This document shows, piece by piece, positions 24,482 to 30,098 of a DNA stretch of 30,098 nucleotides (within the stretch, counting starts at the first letter, position 1; every line of letters begins with the position of its first letter). The position numbers were made by a program, and so were the translations under genes. The notes beneath the pieces were generated by a model, which ran no database searches, was not told the origin of the DNA, and worked only from the letters and a program-made list of their open reading frames with translations. Origin of the DNA: Saccoglossus kowalevskii (Eukaryota; Hemichordata; Enteropneusta; Harrimaniidae); assembly GCF_000003605.2 (NCBI RefSeq), contig NW_003132878.1, positions 44,842 through 74,939 on the forward strand, written 5' to 3'.

Positions 24482-27400
24482 ATTATAATTGTATTAGAGA
24501 GTACATAATTGTATGCAATGCCTACAAGTCAGACATGTATTTCCAGGTGCACATGTAGGTGGTTCCTAAGTATTTATATATACCACTATTCAAACAAGGA
24601 TTTGGGTTACACGGGCTGACAGCTGAAAATAGGCCACACATTCATAGTACAACGAACGCCCAAAGTGGAGGATGTTAGTTTTAAGTGTAAGTAGTATATG
24701 CATAAATACGAAGTAAATATGTAACGCGTTGTTGTTTATTGTTACATTGATAATTGATACATTAATGATACAATACTAGTACATTATAGTCAGTCTAACC
24801 TGCAGACCACGTGACTTTCCATCCGGAGTACTCCAAGTTTTTATCAGTACCGAAGTACATCCAGAACGAATCAGTCTTAATTGTCAATGATTCTGGGACA
24901 GCTTGGCCATCATAGAACCAAATCACACCGGGCTGGCTTACACCTCGGAAATTGGCAACGCTATACTCCACCCCAGGACCAATGTATAGTTCGTCTTTCG
25001 GTTCTTCCACGTGAAAAAGTGGGTCAAATATTAAGGTTATAGACTTGGCACCGGGAATGTAACATACATATCCTGCCGAATGCCGAGGTGGGTAGGTATC
25101 AGGCCAATTGATAGATTGAAAAGACCCCGTTGCACAGTCAATTCCGTAGCAGCTGTATAGATTTTGGTGATCTGAAAACAATGGAAATTATTACATGACT
25201 TAATGCAATTATCATGTCGTTTGTAATGTTCATGATATTGGACGTCAATGTGTCTGAACTTTGCTGTCAGTGCGTTCATCCGAGTTCGTCATCTCGTTGT
25301 TATAATATAACACCTATTATTTTTATTATTTCAATAAGTATAACTGCACATGCGTATTAGTGCTAGTTTACATTTTTAAGCGAGCGAATAATGTTGCATG
25401 TGTGTACTGCAAAAACAATATACGATAGTTTATAATCCGATTTTGTTTTCAACGTGCAACTATTAAACTTACAAATGATAAGCAAGTCCCTGTGTCTATA
25501 TTGCCTTTTTAATTTCGATATAGCTAATAGCGGACGTAATTGTACAGGTCAAATGTGCCAAAACCCACTTACCTCCTATAACATTGCACTCAGGACCCAT
25601 ATAATGAGAATCGATATCTTCTAAACATTCACACACGTATGACAACTCGTTCAATGGTGGATCTATCCGATCATAGCATGTACGCGTAATTCCACGAGCA
25701 TTGCATACATTCATTGAACAATCTGCAAAAAATAATATACACACATGTTAATGTACAATAACATACAGTTTAAGAGTAATTCTGGTAAATACTTTTCAAT
25801 TCCACACCAAACGTACACGACCTCGGTGTTTTCAAGTGTTTATCTTATTGTGTTGTCATAAACTGGTTTGACCTTAACATATACATAACATATAACTCGG
25901 TTTTAGGTTTTTGTTTATGAAGATATAAAAACTAGGTATCTTTATCAATATAAATTTGTAATTACGAGAAGCCATTTCAAATGACCATTATACCCCACCA
26001 CGCCAAATCACCATTAGGCTGCCCGGGAAAACCAATAGTCTTGACGAGATGTGTATATTGTAACGGAACGTCAACGCGCGTCTTTTCATACAATTATACG
26101 GCATAGATGTATAAAAAAACACTAGGCTAAAGGTACTGTCGATAGTTCAGTCTGTGCCATAAATAAAATAATATATTGAGAATATATCATCGGAGGTGGT
26201 ACACTTACTAGGTTTTTACCAAGTAACGCATGGAGAACTATAGCATATACGGTCTATTGGTTATATAGCGCCACCAATTACGAAATTCGCTTTGGTTCAC
26301 ACCCTACTGTACATAATGTGACGATGAAATAGCTACATGTCATTTTAGGTATACTTTCATTGAAATTAACTACATCTTAAATTAGCGAAATTACAGATTA
26401 GCTAAAATAGCATACTAGCTAAAAGGACATGTTTATTGTATATTGTCGGTAGGTTACATATTATTGTGACAAGAAACTGGTTTCAAAAGCCTGTTGTACC
26501 AATGCAGTTCACACCATTATATAGACGTAACATACTTTTTCATCAGTGTTCCTTTGTTCTCCGACAACTCAAATCGAAAAAACAAAACAAAAACTAGACA
26601 GTTAGTAAATATTGACATACGAACACGCTTGTTTTCAATTAATCAGGATAACTTCAATCAGAAGAGCTTGAAGGCGTGGTATAAAAAGGCTGATATTGCT
26701 CATCGCCTACATGCAATATATCAGTGGCCACTTCAACAGTTTATTATGAAAGAGCATAAACTTCTATAGTTTATGGGAAGAGAAACGAATATAATAGAAT
26801 CTAAAAAAAAACATATACTATCAATTTGAACTATCGTGCTACATAGGTTTGTTTATACAGGGTTACTGCGTGTCATACTGTCTGAGCATGCGCATTCCCT
26901 GTCGAAATGATTCATTTGATGAGGTGAAGAAAAGAAAGGTAGTACATGCACTGATCGCCCTATGCCCTGGTTGACACCTTTGTTATACATTTCTTTAAAG
27001 GCCATGGCATGTTGAACCGTTGTTCATCGTTGTTCTGTGTCACGATTCACTTCACTCCGAAAAGCGTGAGACTAACAGTATTTGTATTTACAATGAAGCG
27101 TAACGAGCAGACAATGAAACTATAACAGATTTTATAAAAGTTGATTTTATCAGCTTTAACTTTAAATAAAGCCATGAACTGAGCGACTCATTACATACCA
27201 AATTAATTCAAAGAACGTATTACCATGTATGTTGCGTATATACTTATTGTGTTCTCGGCTACGTGTTTCTATAATAATATTTTCCATATGGTTAATTAAG
27301 GGTTGTAACGTCACAGTATAAAAACCGTCACATACGCAATACTGTATACAGGCAGAGTTTAAATGTTTATGAACGACGAGTAAAATTAAAAAAAAAAAAA

Positions 27401-28244
27401 AACTACTAATAACACCGTGTCCGATATGCCGTACATGACAACATTGAGCCTGGCAATTTTTACGATGGCCAGTTCCGTTAGGAACGTGCTCAATATCAAT
27501 GCCATGAAATGTCTTTATAATGAACAAGCTTGTAAAAGAGTTCCTGAACTTTGTAATGGCCATGATAATGGCGTTAAATAATGAAAAACTAGCCATATCT
27601 CCCTCAAGGGATATTCAATTAATTATATATTTATTTATGGATGAAACAGTCATGTCCAATTCCAAAAAAAGTTACTGAACGAGTGCAAGCGTTCAGTGAA
27701 GTACGAATTAGGGTCTATACGTAATTATTTTAGATGCAGCATCACGTGATTACTGGTTCGCCCATGTAATTACATATGCCTCACGTAATTGTCATTGATT
27801 ACTCTCCCATAGCATTGTTACAATGTGTACTGGCAAATAAAAACCTAACATTCTGCTTAAATTATTTTGTGTACGCTGTAGCATTTAAGCAAATATAACA
27901 ATGCTTACTCTTTTAAATGACCGTCATATTTACTTTGCTTTCATATTACGAATCGCTTTGAATATACTGTGACGCACGTTGAAATAGTTACATGCCATTT
28001 TAGCAAATTTGGCTCGGTGCACGAAATAGCGTCAACAAGTACCAATAGTATGATTGTTTTATTGTGACTAACATGATACATGTAATGGTTGGTTTCGTGC
28101 GCGACAGCATAGAATTTTTCCTAGTTTCACCGCTCGCTACATCGCACCAGACCGGGTAATTGCAATATAACTACGAATATTACCTTGCGCATCAGTCCAA
28201 ACTGCTAAAGCAGTCGCTACAAACATACACGTATAAATCCACAT
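8033..28244 (-). CDS. Receptor-tyrosine-kinase-like pseudokinase gene, 17 exons (EGF-CUB-Ig3-FN3x2-TM-pseudoTK)
   Basis: This is a single-pass membrane receptor reconstructed exon by exon. Domains run signal peptide, EGF-like, CUB, Ig, Ig, Ig, FN3, FN3-like, transmembrane helix, tyrosine-kinase fold and a short tail, about 1,060 codons. What I see is that all 16 junctions use GT-AG with matching codon phase, and the kinase exons align in order with receptor tyrosine kinases. The Lys of VAVK, the helix-C Glu, the HRD Asp, the loop Asn and the DFG Asp are all replaced, so catalytic activity is not expected. By family knowledge such proteins act at the plasma membrane as ligand-binding co-receptors, decoys or scaffolds; that role is inference here. 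Oddities are a 50-N gap in the N-lobe and an in-frame TGA at 13553-13555. The kinase part is most like the FGFR/VEGFR/Tie-type group, but I cannot name an orthologue. More modules could hide in the long introns. Confidence 0.88.
8325..8406. repeat. Tandem duplication, 43-base period
   Basis: 39 bases at 8325-8363 recur without change at 8368-8406 (core ATATTTGAATAAATTTATAT). The second copy ends about 11 bases from the exon 16 donor, inside the last intron. Confidence 0.9.
8418..8514 (-). CDS. Exon 16: kinase subdomain XI
   Basis: Acceptor TTTTTTTTGTAG leads, in phase 2, into YNLMLSCWREAPNKRPTF, then STIVKTLKRLLEKQ. C-W-x-x-x-P-x-x-R-P-T-F is the subdomain XI signature, with the conserved Arg present. 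Donor CAG|GTGAGC is in phase 0. This closes the kinase fold. Confidence 0.9.
8625..8721 (-). CDS. Exon 15: kinase subdomains IX-X
   Basis: After acceptor CATTTTGTAG the exon reads GGEPYQGMSDADVIRKIQ and SGYRMPKPEHSTIN. This matches the C-lobe of receptor tyrosine kinases (G-G-x-P-Y-x-x-x and G-Y-R-M-x-x-P). Donor AACAT|GTATTT leaves phase 2, which joins the next exon to give INIYNLMLSCW. Reading past this donor meets a stop within a few codons, which supports the splice. Confidence 0.88.
8722..9193 (-). other. Intron 14
   Basis: 472-base intron between kinase exons 14 and 15, with GTGAGT donor and TTTTGTAG acceptor. Nothing else recognised. Confidence 0.75.
9194..9305 (-). CDS. Exon 14: kinase subdomains VIII-IX
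   Basis: A 112-nt exon runs from phase 0 to phase 1 (acceptor AAATCTACAG, donor G|GTGAGT). IQHRWKAVELFS replaces the usual R-W-M-A-P-E-A-L-F, so the APE Pro is Val. The next part is fully canonical: SSKTDVWAFGVLLWEISTLG matches subdomain IX, including the structural Asp and the W-x-F-G-V core. Confidence 0.9.
9547..9666 (-). CDS. Exon 13: degenerate catalytic loop and DFG region
   Basis: A 120-nt, phase 0-0 exon (acceptor CTACCCTCAACAG, donor GTACGT). It begins ITLRSLCAETIYVGEGN, which aligns residue for residue with I-H-R-D-L-A-A-R-N-V-L-V-G-E-G-N. HRD has become LRS and the metal-binding Asn has become Thr. ICKIRNMDYAAR aligns with V-x-K-I-x-D-F-G-L-A-R, with DFG changed to NMD. The activation segment NTTSTTVTNTF has no tyrosine pair. 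The conserved G-E-G-N and K-I framework shows that the fold has been kept while the chemistry was lost. Confidence 0.85.
9667..10081 (-). other. Intron 12 with TA dinucleotide repeat
   Basis: 415-base intron, GTAAAG donor, CCTCAACAG acceptor. It holds a short (TA)8 run at 9841-9856 and nothing else I recognise. Confidence 0.75.
10082..10236 (-). CDS. Exon 12: kinase beta5, hinge, helices D and E
   Basis: A 155-nt exon runs from phase 1 to phase 0. The acceptor is strong (TTTTTCTTGATTAG). EPPYFVQDYIGNNSLKSTLL matches beta5 and the hinge of receptor kinases (x-Y-x-V-x-E-Y-x-x-x-G-x-L), with Val in the gatekeeper region. VYSLQIAEAMEHLGTLD matches helix E (Q-I-A-x-x-M-E-x-L). Donor GAT|GTAAAG gives exactly the canonical spacing to the HRD position in the next exon. 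It contains an insert-like acidic stretch, HDEKEDN, between helices D and E. Confidence 0.82.
10237..11493 (-). other. Intron 11
   Basis: 1,257-base intron between helix C and hinge exons. I found no further kinase exon and none is needed, since helix C joins directly to beta5 in correct phase. The plus-strand frame 10266-10466 shows no motif. Confidence 0.7.
11494..11604 (-). CDS. Exon 11: kinase helix C and beta4
   Basis: A 111-nt, phase 1-1 exon with a strong acceptor (GTTTTATTTCAG). MKDMFLDQISIMK aligns with helix C, and TPHPYILTLIGYS aligns with the H-x-N-I-x-x-L-L-G strand beta4. The salt-bridge Glu of helix C is Gln (codon CAA, 11564-11566). Donor G|GTTAGG is preferred over the nearby GTAACA because the latter would add an in-frame TAG. 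Confidence 0.83.
11686..11968 (-). CDS. Exon 10: juxtamembrane segment and kinase beta1-beta3, interrupted by assembly gap
   Basis: Acceptor TTTTCAG leads into a juxtamembrane segment with tyrosines in VVYEDL and EIYMKL, then KIWDIPPNRLHFKEIL, which matches the W-E-x-P-R-x-x-L start of receptor tyrosine kinase domains. The glycine loop that should follow (GxGxFGxV) is instead HDDTERERFVADAWY. N bases fill 11740-11789. Beyond the gap the frame GKDGVTRVEVERLKSE matches strand beta3, but VAVK has become VEVE. The donor is G|GTAATA, phase 1. The reading frame across the N run is not continuous, so the true gap length differs from 50 or is unknown. Confidence 0.75.
11740..11789. other. Assembly gap of 50 N
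   Basis: A run of exactly 50 N interrupts exon 10 between the degenerate glycine loop and strand beta3. The coding frames on its two sides are not in register through the N run, so its length should be read as a placeholder rather than a measured size. Confidence 0.95.
12091..12220 (-). CDS. Exon 9: transmembrane helix
   Basis: After acceptor ATATTACAG the exon reads GNKSGTN, then the hydrophobic helix IGIIVSVCIVLLVCIVTAVG and the stop-transfer sequence YFKRTR. This is a type I single-pass anchor. Two donors are possible. AAAG|GTAAAT at 12102 would leave phase 0, which matches no acceptor in the next exon. TTTGCT|GTAAAA at 12091 leaves phase 2 and fits the acceptor at 11968. I therefore chose 12091, which makes a 122-nt intron. 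Confidence 0.8.
12221..13413 (-). other. Intron 8 with poly-G tract
   Basis: 1.2-kb intron between the FN3-like exon and the transmembrane exon. It contains an 11-G run at 12724-12734, which stands out in this AT-rich DNA and is a likely sequencing-error spot. Confidence 0.7.
13414..13662 (-). CDS. Exon 8: second FN3-like membrane-proximal domain with in-frame TGA
   Basis: A 249-nt, phase 1-1 exon (acceptor CTATATAG, donor ACAG|GTATGA) fits between exon 7 and the transmembrane exon. The first half (GKPTIEIHPETGKLTWTRH) and the second half (DVSAAYRVTYCTVHGNHC) resemble an FN3-type fold with several cysteines. Codon 37, at 13553-13555, is TGA in the only frame that joins both neighbours; good coding sequence continues after it. 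CGA is one transition away. Exon length divisible by three means skipping this exon would keep the reading frame. Whether the TGA is real, allelic or an error cannot be told from this copy alone. Confidence 0.7.
13663..15626 (-). other. Intron 7
   Basis: About 2 kb between the two FN3-type exons. A-rich runs (14377-14390) and T-rich runs (14228-14245) are present; no further FN3 or Ig exon was recognised. Confidence 0.65.
15627..15923 (-). CDS. Exon 7: fibronectin type III domain
   Basis: A 297-nt, phase 1-1 exon (acceptor ATTAATAG, donor G|GTGAGT). The 99 residues start with PPGPPNEILI and show FN3 landmarks: ILYYLQYN in the C strand region and LTVTGLNSNTTYEFRAYA followed by SFGDGD, matching the L-x-P-x-T-x-Y-x-F-R-V-x-A-x-N-x-x-G pattern. 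Two sequons (NAT, NTT) are present. FN3 domains near the membrane are common in receptor kinases. Confidence 0.88.
16160..16441 (-). CDS. Exon 6: immunoglobulin domain 3
   Basis: A 282-nt, phase 1-1 exon joined after exon 5 to give the classic inter-Ig linker VQ-YPPEITV. The core is complete: FSAHC, IKWKKNG, then SDSGVYTCIA, which is the canonical D-S-G-x-Y-x-C motif. The donor is CAAT|GTAAGA. This is the best-conserved Ig domain of the gene and sits next to the fibronectin region. Confidence 0.88.
17090..17293 (-). other. Orphan exon-like ORF inside intron 5
   Basis: A strong acceptor (ATTGTTTTTTCAG) is followed by 67 open codons and TAA. The product, with FKHFGDVLISDMARKFVSLA and later FVCNCAFGHHKYAKQC, has balanced composition but no family I recognise. 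Joined to exon 5 in phase 1 it would give an immediate TAG, so it is not a coding extension of the receptor. It may be a transposon or retrocopy remnant, or chance. Confidence 0.25.
17411..17454. repeat. (TAT)n microsatellite
   Basis: Uninterrupted TAT trinucleotide repeat of about 14.7 units in intron 5. Confidence 0.98.
17913..18197 (-). CDS. Exon 5: immunoglobulin-like domain 2
   Basis: A 285-nt, phase 1-1 exon (acceptor ATTGCTACAG, donor CAAT|GTAAGT). It shows an Ig-like core: GTGVTMIC, then LLWIKNG with the core Trp, then DDSYNC. The usual D-x-G-x-Y-x-C is changed to D-D-S-Y-N-C. Two further cysteines (PTC near the start, PQC near the end) could form a second disulphide. The domain is more divergent than its neighbours but occupies the expected slot between two clear Ig exons. 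Confidence 0.75.
18198..20246 (-). other. Intron 4
   Basis: About 2 kb between Ig exons 4 and 5. It includes a small tandem duplication (AAGATAACTAAGTAAA at 18504-18519 and 18522-18537). No further Ig exon was recognised. Confidence 0.65.
20247..20597 (-). CDS. Exon 4: immunoglobulin domain 1
   Basis: The exon encodes an Ig domain with GGSATLRC (strand B Cys), YPRW (core Trp) and LTINHVNVNTDEGVWECLA (D-x-G-x-W-x-C, strand F). The donor TTAG|GTAGGT is clear and in phase 1. The 5' edge is uncertain. The acceptor used here (AATAAG, exon from 20597) has a poor pyrimidine tract. A second in-frame choice is CTGAAG with the exon from 20552. Both keep phase 1-1 and both lie upstream of the Ig core. 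An extra CNTC pair sits between strands D and E, and two N-glycosylation sequons (NHT, NIT) are present. Confidence 0.8.
23748..23800 (+). repeat. Possible tRNA-like SINE head
   Basis: TCTAAGTTAGAGTGGG resembles an A box. CAGTTCGAACCG, about 39 bases on, closely fits the pol III B-box consensus GGTTCGANNCC. The preceding GTGTACCAG resembles the candidate at 6.0 kb. It does not fold convincingly as a functional tRNA gene by eye. Confidence 0.35.
24418..24480. repeat. (TAT)n microsatellite
   Basis: About 20 uninterrupted TAT units within intron 3, the same motif and strand as the repeat at 17.4 kb. Confidence 0.98.
24800..25171 (-). CDS. Exon 3: CUB domain
   Basis: A 372-nt, phase 1-1 exon (acceptor TTGTTTTCAG, donor GTTAGA) encodes 124 residues. 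CUB hallmarks are visible: a first Cys followed by G-x-F-x-S-x-NWPDTYPP, then a second Cys in YVCYI, the strand ITLIFDPLFHVEE, the acidic DELYIG stretch, and a closing SGWKVTW. Cysteines 3 and 4 of the classical CUB domain are missing, so only the first disulphide is expected. CUB domains bind proteins in extracellular complexes; the partner here is unknown. A CUB domain inside a kinase-type receptor is unusual. Confidence 0.85.
25172..25572 (-). other. Intron 2
   Basis: 401-base intron between EGF and CUB exons, GTAAGT donor, GTTTTCAG acceptor. Nothing else recognised. Confidence 0.8.
25573..25722 (-). CDS. Exon 2: EGF-like domain
   Basis: This is a 150-nt, phase 1-1 exon with acceptor TTTTTTGCAG and donor GTAAGT. 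The 50 residues carry six cysteines spaced C-x4-C-x8-C-x14-C-x-C-x12-C, ending with GPEC. That is the EGF-like disulphide pattern. It lies directly after the signal peptide and forms the N-terminal extracellular module. No calcium-binding EGF consensus is evident. Confidence 0.8.
25723..28183 (-). other. Intron 1
   Basis: About 2.5 kb between the signal-peptide and EGF exons. Frames at 26494-26769 (plus) and 27162-27596 (minus) are open but carry no recognisable motif. First introns often hold enhancers; no specific site is claimed. Confidence 0.6.
28184..28244 (-). CDS. Exon 1: start codon and signal peptide
   Basis: ATG at 28242-28244 opens a 20-codon exon beginning MWIYTCMFVATALAV, then WTDAQ. 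The hydrophobic core followed by small polar residues is a typical secretory signal peptide. The exon ends in phase 1 at CAAG|GTAATA. This start was chosen because it gives a complete signal peptide and its phase matches the next exon, which begins G|AT (Asp) TGT (Cys). No in-frame stop lies close upstream, so an earlier ATG is not formally excluded, and an untranslated upstream exon is possible. Confidence 0.75.
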
Positions 28245-30098
28245 TATGGCTGTAGAGTCTGCTGATTGATTCTTGTCGTCGCTACTATAATCAAAGCAAG
28301 TACAAGTCACATAATATCGTTAAGTTGATCAGCCCACTGATTGCATCAGTTTTCTGTGACATTCATTTTACAACACCTTCTCCAAAAAAAACCAAGACGG
28401 CAATCCCACTGGCCAAATAAAACACAGAAGACAGTCTGATTGTTCAAACGTTTCAAAAGGATTTGTTCATGCTTGATTGCATCTAATCATGCTTTACGTA
28501 GCACACTCTATTGTTATATCACCTTTTCCGCCATTTCAATAATATTTTACACATGATTCTAGATTTAGGACCGTTACTCGTAGCCAAAACTCAGAAAATT
28601 ACGACAAATATTGTTATAATCTAAACGTATAGAACACTCAGAGACCTGTTGATTTGCGAAAGCCATATACTAAAAAAATAATATCATGTATGTGTATTCA
28701 CTGCAAAGGTGTTAGTGAAAATCCTGTGTTTCCAATGTCAACCGAATTTGGTGGGAATAAAATAATATACAGAATCTACGACAGTAAAAATGTGTTGTAG
28801 CGACGTCATATAATATGCACTGAAATACATTCCAATCACAAGAAAAAACAATATTCTATTCACACCGACATAACGTTATTATTGATTCCTCCCGGAAATT
28901 AGCGTTCACCTTAATTAACATGAGGGCGAGTAACACTTAAAACATCTCAAGTTAAGATCTGCATTAAAAACACATACAGGCGGGTGATAAATACCAGCGT
29001 CCTAGATTTCATTCTACTTATGACTTTTCACATGAAGACACATGCCCTACAATGTTGTAGAGTCTTTGATAATAGTAACTTAATCTCCATTTATGCATGA
29101 TTATGGTTTGTAGTGCGTAACGTCTTGAACACCTGACCCTTCATACTGTAATACTACAGCACAGTAGTGTGAGGTTACATACACATGACAAGAATATCTA
29201 GCTACAGCAACTTTTTAAACATGAAGATGTATTAACAAAACCTCTCTACATAGAGCTTGGTAATTGACCCGCACTCGCGTCTCTGTACATTAGGGCATAG
29301 AATATAAAGAAGTAAAGTATACACTTTGATCAAACATATCCATTGATCCAACAATTAACTTGCATTGTATCCATTCTTTTAACAATCATGGAAACCCACG
29401 TCTCATGCCATCCTAGTCGATACATTTATATTTGGAAATATAGTTGAATGAAAACATATAACTGTTATATTATTTCTACCTGCATTCGACTCAATATATT
29501 TTTCAAGAAGTTATGCTTTAGTTTCATGATTGTGTTTTCGGGGAGACATACCATAACAAATGAAGCTAGTCGATGTGCTGCCTGAAATTTGATGTACATT
29601 TTCTTTTTTGTCGTTATGGCGCAGTTGCAGATGGCTATATTCCATGAATAACGTTCATTTTCGAAAGTATGGCTTATAACAACATCATGAGTTAATACAC
29701 TATGGCAATTGTACTGTAACAGAAGGGAAACAGTGAATAGCACATTTAGTGTATTATGTCACTCTGATATCCCTCTGAATATTACTCGCTTTCGAATGAT
29801 TAGACGAACTATAATGACGCTACTGAGATTCGTATACCAAGAATTTAAGTCATTTCATTCCGCATCAGACTATATGGTTACTTAAGGTAGCAGAATAGTT
29901 TTTTGGGCACTTTTCACATTTTTTTTTGAAAATCACACGAATAGCTCCCTAAGGCATGCTACATACATGGGTGTATTTATTTTATTGAAAAAAAAATATC
30001 TTGTACAAGTAAACTGATTTTTTTCTAGTGTGCAAACAAATGGCCAAGTTTTTGTTTATCCAGTGTACACCCAACTAGTGCATCTCATTAATATGCAT
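28245..30098. other. Upstream flank, expected promoter region
   Basis: Sequence upstream of the receptor start codon. No exon, RNA gene or clear repeat was recognised. The promoter and 5' UTR should lie here, but no TATA or initiator arrangement stands out against the AT-rich background. Confidence 0.5.

Larger units (their letters stand above)
20598..24799 (-). other. Intron 3, longest intron
   Basis: About 4.2 kb between the CUB and first Ig exons. It contains a 9-base inverted repeat (GTTTCAAAG / CTTTGAAAC, 21434-21455), a repeated CGATAAAATACAAAA (23040 and 23071), a tRNA-like head near 23.75 kb and a TAT microsatellite. A missed phase 1-1 module is possible here but none was recognised. 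Confidence 0.6.

Noticed and set aside
26494-26769. Plus-strand 91-codon ORF in intron 1
   Set aside because: No recognisable domain, no splice context and composition typical of AT-rich chance frames.
27162-27596. Longest uninterrupted ORF of the window (144 codons, minus strand)
   Set aside because: It includes a poly-A tract that yields a run of Phe, shows no domain or signal motif, and lies in intron 1 without matching splice sites or phase. Probably a chance frame.
29465-29743. Minus-strand 92-codon ORF upstream of the receptor
   Set aside because: Although a hydrophobic start could suggest a signal peptide, the remainder shows no domain and no link to the receptor exons.

Overview
The window is AT-rich animal DNA, about one third GC by eye. 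It has long introns, GT-AG splice sites, microsatellites, no operon structure and one 50-base assembly gap (N at 11740-11789). The protein it encodes is built from metazoan extracellular modules joined to a receptor-tyrosine-kinase-type domain. This points to a multicellular animal, most likely an invertebrate. I cannot place the phylum from sequence alone.

One gene dominates. It lies on the minus strand from 28244 (ATG) down to about 8033 (stop). I reconstruct 17 coding exons, roughly 1,060 codons, in this order: signal peptide (28184-28244), EGF-like (25573-25722), CUB (24800-25171), three Ig domains (20247-20597, 17913-18197, 16160-16441), fibronectin type III (15627-15923), a second FN3-like domain (13414-13662), transmembrane helix (12091-12220), juxtamembrane plus kinase beta1-beta3 (11686-11968, holding the gap), helix C (11494-11604), hinge/helix E (10082-10236), catalytic loop/activation segment (9547-9666), subdomains VIII-IX (9194-9305), IX-X (8625-8721), XI (8418-8514) and a short tail (8033-8071). 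Codon phase closes at every junction. The extracellular modules are all phase 1-1.

The main discovery is that the kinase fold looks intact but every catalytic motif is replaced. The glycine loop is gone, VAVK reads VEVE, the helix-C Glu is Gln, HRD..N reads LRS..T and DFG reads NMD. This is a receptor pseudokinase with an EGF-CUB-Ig3-FN3x2 ectodomain, a combination I do not know from any named vertebrate receptor tyrosine kinase. It keeps candidate phosphotyrosine docking sites in the juxtamembrane region and the tail. One in-frame TGA (13553-13555) interrupts the second FN3-like exon. It could be an error, a null allele, or a switch to a soluble form.

The rest is non-coding as far as I can see. 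The right flank (28245-30098) would hold the promoter. The left flank (1-8032) holds the 3' UTR and intergenic DNA, with three diverged copies of a repeat (about 1.64-3.40 kb) and a weak tRNA-like SINE head near 6.0 kb. The introns hold two TAT microsatellites, a second tRNA-like head and one orphan exon-like ORF.
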